Shown here: one piece after another, positions 51,928 to 58,886 of the stretch
Layout of the letters: each line of letters opens with the position of its first letter
Position numbering within the stretch: position 1 is the first letter of the stretch
Origin: Herpetosiphon geysericola
GTDB lineage: Bacteria; Chloroflexota; Chloroflexia; Chloroflexales; Herpetosiphonaceae
DNA length: 64,000 nucleotides
Direction: 5' to 3'
NCBI RefSeq assembly: GCF_001306135.1
Contig: NZ_LGKP01000042.1
Span: 62,001-126,000, forward strand
Notes under the pieces: generated by a model
The model's input: the letters and a program-made list of their open reading frames with translations, nothing else
Database searches by the model: none
What the model was told of the DNA's origin: nothing
Translations under genes and position numbers: made by a program

Positions 51928-53670
51928 TTATTTGGTGGTCTGATATTTTTTGAGAATACGGCCCAGTCGAGTCGGCAATTCATTGAGATTGGCAACACCA
52001 ATGGTCCATTCCGGACTGAAGATTCGTTGAACAGAACTGATAGAGCCTTGATCTCCGATAAAAAGGCCAATGACCAGCGTGTGTTGTCGCCGCACACGGA
52101 CAACATTGTCGCGAACTGTTTCCCAGGGTTCATCGACAGGCTGGCCGTCATGAATGTAAATAATGAGTTTACGCGCCTCTGTTCGTTCACGGAGTTTCTG
52201 CTGAGCAATGGCAAGTGATTGGCTTACTGCTTCAACACCACCATCGCCATACATCCCTGCGATAAGCGCGCGTGGCCCTTCCGCATTAGGTGGGGTTGCC
52301 CAATCACGAATCCACATGACTGGTGAGGGAGGACTATAGACATGGTAGCGATCCAAGTGGGGTGATTGAATGCGATCCCGTGCATAACCAATACAGAGTG
52401 GAATAGCCAGATTGGCGCACGCTCGATCAAACAGTAGGGTAGCCCTCCGCATGTGGGGAAGTCGGCCATGATTAAAGGAGTTCATATCGCTCGGGCGGCC
52501 ATCAGGAGTAATGCCCTCCAATCCGCCCCCCATTGAGGTTGTTCCGTCCAAGAGAAGGACAATTGCCATACCTCCTGGATCATCGGATTCATCTTCCTCA
52601 CGCACAACCGGAGTCCCTCCCTTTGATCGGACACATGTACGGCTATCAAACCGCCCACGCCGATTGTTCGCAATAGGGTCTCTATCTGGAGTCTGTACTT
52701 TGAGTTCCTTGGTGAGCCGACGTACATCTCCCAGGATGGATTCTTGAAGCTCATGATAGGGCTGTGGCCATAAGGTGCCACCGCTTGGATCGATGTCTAA
52801 TGCTCCAGAGGAGAGGAGCATATCTTCAATATCAGGATCATCGACAAGCGTGGGTGCTGCCTCGCTGTCGATATGTCCATCAAGGACGATCATCGGATCA
52901 TCACTATCACGGAGACCCATTGGACTACCGTCGGGTGCGTTGCCTTGAAGTACAAGGGCTATCGTATTATTTTCAGGTGCAATATCAAGGTGTTGCAGGA
53001 TGTCAAGTGCTATTTCTGAGACACGCTGGCTTGTAGGCGCAACCCAAGCTGCTTCGACGAGTGGCTTAATTGTTTCATGCCAGAAATCGTGATCATCGGG
53101 TGGAATTGTCAATTTTGACGTGCTCGCAGCTGGGCGTTCATGATCCCAACGATGTGAGAGACAGCTGTTCAACAAGGTGCTGTTTCGATCACCTTTCTCA
53201 GGTTGAATATTCATCCAACATCGCAAGCCAAGCTCAGCAAAGTCGCGTGCAGCAGGGCGATAGTATGCGGCTGTAAGCCGCTCCATTCGTTCGTCCTCAA
53301 GCGCATTCCAGAGCCACTTATGGGTTGGCCCATATACCGTTGGGTTGTCGGTAAAGAGCACATGGCCGCCTTCGTGGAACGCTAGCGCTCTCGCAGTCAC
53401 TACTTGGAGGGTGCTGTCTCTCACGATTGATCGTCCTCCCCACTGACATGGCACACGACGAGCGTCAGGAGCCATGTCATCAGGAAAGTTTGGTTTGACC
53501 GCAATTGTATGCGTAGCCCAGTTTATCCATGAGCCAGCATCTGGCCCAGGATCTGGATTATATTTGACTGTAAAGGGTCGTGCACCGATAAGGACACGAA
53601 CCCATTCTTCCAGACGTTGTTTCGCGCGTTCTTTATCCCACCATTTAAGCCAAGTCCGTGGTGTTGTCAT
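51928..53670 (-). CDS. VWA-domain protein with HEGGH metallopeptidase-like motif (CobT/YehP-like)
   Basis: 580 residues; GAGGA six bases before the ATG. The N-terminal part has A-F-H-E-G-G-H-V-L-F near residue 99 and an E-D-E-R-M-E helix, the arrangement of a zinc metallopeptidase fold seen in CobT-like proteins. The C-terminal half is a VWA domain with D-G-T-T-S MIDAS near residue 375. With the MoxR-type AAA gene just upstream it forms a MoxR-VWA chaperone pair. Such pairs insert metals or remodel protein complexes. The HEGGH could be structural only. Confidence 0.8.
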   Translation of the reverse strand: MTTPRTWLKWWDKERAKQRLEEWVRVLIGARPFTVKYNPDPGPDAGSWINWATHTIAVKPNFPDDMAPDARRVPCQWGGRSIVRDSTLQVVTARALAFHEGGHVLFTDNPTVYGPTHKWLWNALEDERMERLTAAYYRPAARDFAELGLRCWMNIQPEKGDRNSTLLNSCLSHRWDHERPAASTSKLTIPPDDHDFWHETIKPLVEAAWVAPTSQRVSEIALDILQHLDIAPENNTIALVLQGNAPDGSPMGLRDSDDPMIVLDGHIDSEAAPTLVDDPDIEDMLLSSGALDIDPSGGTLWPQPYHELQESILGDVRRLTKELKVQTPDRDPIANNRRGRFDSRTCVRSKGGTPVVREEDESDDPGGMAIVLLLDGTTSMGGGLEGITPDGRPSDMNSFNHGRLPHMRRATLLFDRACANLAIPLCIGYARDRIQSPHLDRYHVYSPPSPVMWIRDWATPPNAEGPRALIAGMYGDGGVEAVSQSLAIAQQKLRERTEARKLIIYIHDGQPVDEPWETVRDNVVRVRRQHTLVIGLFIGDQGSISSVQRIFSPEWTIGVANLNELPTRLGRILKKYQTTK

Positions 53671-53690
53671 ACTGTATCCTCATTGAGACA

Positions 53691-53747
53691 CAGGATGTTC
53701 GTACCGCACGGCATGAACATCCTGATCAAGGTTGTATGCCATGCGGC
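53691..53747 (-). promoter_or_regulatory. Interleaved inverted repeat, leader of the VWA gene
   Basis: Minus strand: CCGCATGGCAT (53746-53736), A CAGGATGTTC (53724-53715), B' ATGCCGTGCGG (53714-53704), A' GAACATCCTG (53700-53691). One B/B' position is a G-U pair, which favours RNA structure. Confidence 0.7.
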
Positions 53748-53756
53748 AGGGTCGTA

Positions 53757-55739
53757 TTAGAGAATTTCTGGAGCGTGGCGGGTCACAATGTTGACTAGGG
53801 CTGTAAAGACGGTCTGATCACGACGACTGCCCTTGAGTGGACAGACCATATCGATCCAGACATCTTTTGCTGCGGTGATAAACGCATCCTTGATTTGTAC
53901 CCGTCCTCGCGTTTTTGTGGCTGTAGCTGCCCAGCGCTTCACATCAATGCCCCAGTTAATGAGGATTGCGAGGTTGGTCTCCATCACGAGGGATTCCTCT
54001 TTAGCCTGATAGGCTTGAACCTCTTGGTCAGCGCGAATGAGCGCTGAAATGAGTGCATGGGTGGCAGGGATATCGAGGTGCTTGGCCAAGATCTGGGCCA
54101 ACTCCTGCGGGGTATAGGGATCGAGTTGATAGAATCCCGCAGTCCACCTCCGGCGGAAGGCGGGATCACTCAGATCCATGCCTTGATAGGAATCGCCTAG
54201 ATTCGCGGTCGCAATAATCTTAACCAGATCTATGGGGAATACGAAGGTTTCCATCGTATCGAAGACACGGACGATGTGATATGGTCCTGCTGTCTCGGGA
54301 ATGGGAATACCCATCGCACTTAATTCATCAGCTGTATAGGTGTTTAGCAGATCCATCACACCATCAGCCACGGATTTATGACCGCGGGCAAGCTCATCAA
54401 GGATGAGTACGACCTTTTCTCCTTTGCTGGCGCGACGTGCCCAGCTCACGACCGGGCCATCACGCCATTCCCAGCGACGATCTTCATTCTGGACGGACGT
54501 ACCATACACATGTTCATCCTTGACACCGGGCTTGAATACAACGATTTCCAAGCCCCAACCATTCGCGATCGCGACTTGTTTTGACCACATGGTTTTTCCT
54601 GTAGCGGTTTCGCCATAGAGAAAAAGCCCACCTGGTCGGCAAAATGCACGATTAATTCGTTCGTAGCTGCTTGTTCCCACCACCGGGAGTATTTTTTTCT
54701 TTTGCTCTGCTGCAGCGTGTTCTGCTGCTTTTGCGTCAGCTGCTGCCATCTCCTTGCGCGTTACTTCAGCACGTTCAGCATCTGCTTTCTTGGTCGATTC
54801 CTCCGCCGATGACGGTTCAGGCTTTGGTTTGCGTACTCGTGCGGGTTTGGGAGATTTTGGCGCTGCTGGAGCAGTCGTTGGTGGTGTTTTTGTGTCTGGG
54901 TCGCATGCAGGTGCTGTGTCGACATCAAGGTCGATATCGAGGTCACCATCGAGGTCGCCGTCAGGCAAGCGTGTTTCCGTTGGAGATGTGGATGGGGCTT
55001 TCGCTCCAGCCATATCCCGCTCATCCACTGTATAGGGATTCATTAATTCATTCGACAGAAGCCGCGTGGTTCCTTCATGTCCATGAAGAACTGACGACTC
55101 TTGAACAAAGACACCTCGAATCGTGCTGATGTCCGGTAATGGATAACACATGGCAAAGTACAGTTCATCAGCAACATTTTCAATGGCCTTCCGAATCCAT
55201 GTATTTGCCGCTGTGTTCTCGCACGCTGTGCGGATCGTTCTGCTATCCCAGCCCATGGATGTATCAGTGCGAGGGTAGCAGGCATCCATCTGGCGTAGGA
55301 GGGTATACCACGCGCTTACGAGGGCATTATTTCCATGCGATTCTGCAGTAGAACGAACCACCTCCATCACGAGGCCGACCATCGCTGCCTGATAGGCCGG
55401 GCCATTGATGAAGCCACCAAGCAGGAGATCTGTTCCCCGTCGGTCCCAAGACATTTGATACATGCCGCTGGCACCTAATGACGCGATAGTTACCTTCCCT
55501 GTTCGGGTATCGTCATCAAAGGTGCAGCCACGAACAGCTCCTGATAGAACGGCCAGAATGGCTTGAACAAAGCCCATTCCTAAAGCGCTATCAGTTTTGC
55601 TGCGTTGGGTGTTGTATACGCTGAGGTTGTCTGGTTGAATGCGGTGGCCACGCAGGTAGATATCACCCGAAAGGCCACATACTTTTTTGTTCATCAGACA
55701 GGTGATCGTATCTTTACGGAGGATACTTGAAGTGGTCAT
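53757..55739 (-). CDS. MoxR-type AAA+ ATPase (YehL-like)
   Basis: 660 residues. The start at 55739 has AGGAG nine bases upstream; a longer frame overlaps the leader hairpin. An unrecognised N-terminal 270 residues and an Asp/Pro/Lys-rich linker (D-L-D-G-D-L-D, K-P-K-P-E-P) precede the AAA+ core: Walker A G-E-T-A-T-G-K-T near residue 375, Walker B V-L-I-L-D-E-L near 445, sensor 1 I-I-A-T-A-N-L-G and the Arg-finger region D-P-A-F-R-R-R-W. MoxR ATPases pair with VWA proteins such as its neighbour; together with SWIM proteins the group resembles yehL/yehP/yehQ. The partner complex is unknown. Confidence 0.8.
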   Translation of the reverse strand: MTTSSILRKDTITCLMNKKVCGLSGDIYLRGHRIQPDNLSVYNTQRSKTDSALGMGFVQAILAVLSGAVRGCTFDDDTRTGKVTIASLGASGMYQMSWDRRGTDLLLGGFINGPAYQAAMVGLVMEVVRSTAESHGNNALVSAWYTLLRQMDACYPRTDTSMGWDSRTIRTACENTAANTWIRKAIENVADELYFAMCYPLPDISTIRGVFVQESSVLHGHEGTTRLLSNELMNPYTVDERDMAGAKAPSTSPTETRLPDGDLDGDLDIDLDVDTAPACDPDTKTPPTTAPAAPKSPKPARVRKPKPEPSSAEESTKKADAERAEVTRKEMAAADAKAAEHAAAEQKKKILPVVGTSSYERINRAFCRPGGLFLYGETATGKTMWSKQVAIANGWGLEIVVFKPGVKDEHVYGTSVQNEDRRWEWRDGPVVSWARRASKGEKVVLILDELARGHKSVADGVMDLLNTYTADELSAMGIPIPETAGPYHIVRVFDTMETFVFPIDLVKIIATANLGDSYQGMDLSDPAFRRRWTAGFYQLDPYTPQELAQILAKHLDIPATHALISALIRADQEVQAYQAKEESLVMETNLAILINWGIDVKRWAATATKTRGRVQIKDAFITAAKDVWIDMVCPLKGSRRDQTVFTALVNIVTRHAPEIL

Positions 55740-55778
55740 GCCAGGAAACTCCTTGGTTATAAAAAAGCGCTGACATGA

Positions 55779-55816
55779 CCACCTGCGTATCGCAGATGGC
55801 ATTGCCAGACGATACG
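55779..55816 (-). promoter_or_regulatory. Interleaved inverted repeat, leader of the MoxR gene
   Basis: Minus strand: CGTATCG (55816-55810), CCATCTG (55799-55793), loop CGATACG (55792-55786), CAGGTGG (55785-55779). The loop is fully complementary to the upstream strand; the A stem has one G-U pair. Confidence 0.7.
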
Positions 55817-55841
55817 CGGGAACAGAACTAGGACCATGAAA

Positions 55842-56324
55842 TTAGATATTTGAGGAGAGACGATCGCGGGAACCAGCACGGCTGGCCTCTGCTGTGTTTC
55901 GTTGAAATGGATCAGTAATGGTACTGATGGCATTGATGATGTGCCAGGCTGCTAAATGCCAACACCATCCTGTGGGATTAGCACGCGATGGCCGAGCAGG
56001 ACAAGGACATGCAGCACCATCACAGCTATAGGTCTGAACCTGACGACGCTTCGTACCTGATGCACTTTGGATCGTCAAGATGCCGTCGGTAAATGTCCAG
56101 GGTAAACTCATGGTTCCAAGGACATACTTAATGGCATTTCGCGCACACCGTGCAAAAGATGGGTCATCAAAGTGAGCCACAAGGGCATGTACTTGGTGCT
56201 GTACAACCTGTGGTTTGAGTCGCAATGGTAGTGGGAACACAGGGTACTCCTTTTGGTGCCATTCTCGTAGAAGGGACGGTGTTGCACGAAACCTTGGTAG
56301 GACGTTGTGTAAGGGTCTACACAT
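55842..56324 (-). CDS. SWIM zinc-finger protein (second)
   Basis: 160 residues; the ATG at 56324 overlaps the stop of the helicase gene by eight bases (ATGTGTAG), so it is translationally coupled. The SWIM pattern C-P-C-P-x(n)-C-W-H lies near residue 110-130. The rest is mixed alpha/beta. A second SWIM protein upstream of the MoxR and VWA genes strengthens the YehQ-like reading. No enzyme motif. Confidence 0.65.
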   Translation of the reverse strand: MCRPLHNVLPRFRATPSLLREWHQKEYPVFPLPLRLKPQVVQHQVHALVAHFDDPSFARCARNAIKYVLGTMSLPWTFTDGILTIQSASGTKRRQVQTYSCDGAACPCPARPSRANPTGWCWHLAAWHIINAISTITDPFQRNTAEASRAGSRDRLSSNI

Positions 56325-58785
56325 CCATAGCCCACTGTTCGCGCTCGATTGTGATTGTATTCTTTGCTCCGCGAGGCTTTCCATCAAGCCGAATGATAAC
56401 CGTCTTGTACAATTCCACTGCTTCTGGAGCAGAAGGGGCCTCCACGATGATCGCGAATGGGCCGCTGGAAATGATCACGTCGTCTGGTCCAACTGAGGTT
56501 GCCTCGCGTGCGTGATGCTCAAGACAGCGTGGAGATGGCAATGGAATCTCGTCGGTTACACCAAGGAGATCAGCGATACCACGCTCCATCGATGATTTAA
56601 TGGACTTCGCGCTTTCCTGGAGCATGGCGCGGACATCTGCATTCATCATACTGTCTTCACCGTTACGAATTGCTTTTGCCAGCTCCTCTAACAGTGACAT
56701 GCCAGCGTCAAATTCCAACAGACCTTTGGTGAGATCTGCCCCGTTTAGGATTGCTGCGCTAGCCGCCTTACGGGCAACAACACCGAGTGCACGTTCGCTC
56801 ATCGTGTCGCTATAGCCAACAAAGATGACTTCACAGTCTTGGCGATTGGTCGGGCGATACGCACGGCGTTTTGCCTGAAACAAATCATATAGGCTGTAGA
56901 CAGGCTCGAGTACGACAATGGACGACCATGCAATCAGGTTCAGACCGGTTTTCACGAGTCTGGGATTGCAGATGACGACCTGTGTGTCATCCTCTTCACG
57001 CTCCTTAAACCATTGGGCCCGTTCACCAGGTTTCACGGTTGTTGAGCGGAGGATCGCAATCTTGAGCGGGGTTTCGTGGTTGAGTCCTGCCAGTTCCGCC
57101 ACTTTGTGCTGGAGATCAATACAAATATCGTGCTTATCACCGGTATGCTCGACAAAAACAAGCACACGGCGACCAGTATTAATCCGCTCAGCACAGAATT
57201 CTGCGAGGTACTCGTGATGGGGAAGAATTGTATCTGAAGCTAGGGTATCGGCCTGATATACCTCATTCACAATCTTTGATGCGATGGTGACCTCGCGCCA
57301 TGGTTGATAGGGGTAGCGAAGCGTTCCCCTAAGATACGATGCGAGCGCATCATATCCACCAGCGGCAATCATACGTCTGCCCACATCTTCAAGATCGTCA
57401 TACTGAGCACGAACATTTGGTGGCATGCTCAGCAAGACCATATCTTCCGTATAGCCGGGCATGTTGAACCCCATCTGATCGATAAGGGCCATAACCGATG
57501 TATTTTGGACAATGGTTGCGAGCTGCGCAGTAATACCCGGTCGCTCACGCACGACTGTTTCACAGCGTGATTTACCACTATAGTGGCCAGCATCATCGCG
57601 GCGTTCAATCTCACGGTCAATGACTGCAGTGATTCCTGCTTCTCGGACAAACTGCGGCTGGTTGTTCCAACCCCAGCGATCTATAACGATCTTGTTATCC
57701 ATCCGGAGTAAGAGTCCATACAAGGTACTTGCATACCCGCCATACAATGTCCCGGTGAGGCCGATGGTATAGCGGCTGGCCTTTTTCATCGCGCCAAAAG
57801 CACGACCAAGTGCTGTGGTGAGACCCTTGCATTCGTGGATTTCATCCGCTAGGTACACATCAACCATGCCGGCGTAGCGTTTGCCAATGAGCAGTCCCAG
57901 CGCATAGCGGGCATTGCTGGTCGGTCGTTCTCCAGGTAGAGCACGGTATCCATTCTCGTCATAGTAAAACTCCTGCCATTCTGGTGTTTGCCAGATTGGA
58001 TGCGTGCGATCATGGACATTGTCCTGAACCCGACTGGCTTGGCCAAGCCGTTCGTTACAGTACACACAGGTGATCGTGCGAAGTCCTTTTCGTCGCAGCA
58101 TTGCTGGTGAGATCCCAGCACCTTTTTGATTCAGTGCACGTCGGCCGCAGCGGGGGCAGCATACCCCATGGCGCGGAAGGACAAATGTTTGTCGCAGGAT
58201 GCGATCCCGCTCTCGCTTCCATAGCGGGAGCCGGAGTATCTTCGTTTCCCCATCAGCATTTATGTAGCTATGTTCCCACTGTATTGGTTCATCCGTGGTG
58301 GGGCTCTCTGCATCAGCACCAACGGTTGCCTCAACCTGCTTGGCTTTTTGACGTTGCCGCTTATAGGCAGCCTCGTTGGCCTCGATCTCGGCATCAACAT
58401 TGGCATAGAACCGATCCCGCTTGGCGCGGAGCATGTCGAGTCGTGTTGCTGTAGTGCTTGTTCTGGTGATTGCTCCGCGCTCCAGTTCGCGTATCTCAGC
58501 TCCAAGCGTTGCACCGGAGTCGAGCTTAAGTTTGGAGTTGGCGATCATGCCAACGAGTGGTTTTGTAGGGGTATGCACCGCATCGCGGAAGAATTGTCCC
58601 ACATCTGAGGGGGACTCAAGGATGCGAATATCCCATGTATTGCCAAGATACTGATTCCATTCGTCGTACCATGGTGGCAGTGCTGCCCCTTTTTTGCCGG
58701 CGTAGAAATCAGCGACTTGTTTGGCCTCCCCGATAAGGTGGCCAGGTCCGGTAACAATCGTAACAAATGCACGTGAGCGGGTCAT
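56317..58785 (-). CDS. SF2 helicase, motifs Ia-VI (P-loop lies in the upstream gene)
   Basis: 822 residues. It starts directly before motif Ia (V-T-I-V-T-G-P-G-H-L-I). Motif II D-E-I-H, a zinc ribbon with two Cys pairs (C-C-P-R-C-G and C-V-Y-C), motif III T-G-T-L-Y-G, and motifs V-VI (T-G-L-N-L, Q-A-K-R-R-A-Y-R-P-T) all follow, but there is no Walker A. The missing G-G-G-K-T-S is the last part of the upstream gene's extein, 102 bases away, and an in-frame stop prevents a direct joining. The start has AAGGA ten bases upstream. A four-codon frame (ATG TCA CCA TGA) lies inside the ribosome-site gap. It may be a genuinely split helicase or a recently broken fusion. Confidence 0.85.
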   Translation of the reverse strand: MTRSRAFVTIVTGPGHLIGEAKQVADFYAGKKGAALPPWYDEWNQYLGNTWDIRILESPSDVGQFFRDAVHTPTKPLVGMIANSKLKLDSGATLGAEIRELERGAITRTSTTATRLDMLRAKRDRFYANVDAEIEANEAAYKRQRQKAKQVEATVGADAESPTTDEPIQWEHSYINADGETKILRLPLWKRERDRILRQTFVLPRHGVCCPRCGRRALNQKGAGISPAMLRRKGLRTITCVYCNERLGQASRVQDNVHDRTHPIWQTPEWQEFYYDENGYRALPGERPTSNARYALGLLIGKRYAGMVDVYLADEIHECKGLTTALGRAFGAMKKASRYTIGLTGTLYGGYASTLYGLLLRMDNKIVIDRWGWNNQPQFVREAGITAVIDREIERRDDAGHYSGKSRCETVVRERPGITAQLATIVQNTSVMALIDQMGFNMPGYTEDMVLLSMPPNVRAQYDDLEDVGRRMIAAGGYDALASYLRGTLRYPYQPWREVTIASKIVNEVYQADTLASDTILPHHEYLAEFCAERINTGRRVLVFVEHTGDKHDICIDLQHKVAELAGLNHETPLKIAILRSTTVKPGERAQWFKEREEDDTQVVICNPRLVKTGLNLIAWSSIVVLEPVYSLYDLFQAKRRAYRPTNRQDCEVIFVGYSDTMSERALGVVARKAASAAILNGADLTKGLLEFDAGMSLLEELAKAIRNGEDSMMNADVRAMLQESAKSIKSSMERGIADLLGVTDEIPLPSPRCLEHHAREATSVGPDDVIISSGPFAIIVEAPSAPEAVELYKTVIIRLDGKPRGAKNTITIEREQWAMDV

Positions 58786-58830
58786 GGTGACATAATCCTT
58801 TCAAAAAAAAAGAACGCCGAATCACCATGA

Positions 58831-58878
58831 CACGCCCCAGTGGGCGTGCGATGGGATCGCAGTGTCCACTGGGGTGTG
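58831..58878 (-). promoter_or_regulatory. Hairpin in the gap between the two helicase halves
   Basis: CACGCCCCAGTGG (58831-58843) against CCACTGGGGTGTG (58866-58878), one wobble, enclosing GCGAT-ggg-ATCGC. It is nested and not interleaved. The unit is the only sequence between the P-loop gene stop and the helicase ribosome site. Confidence 0.65.
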
Positions 58879-58886
58879 ATCATTCA

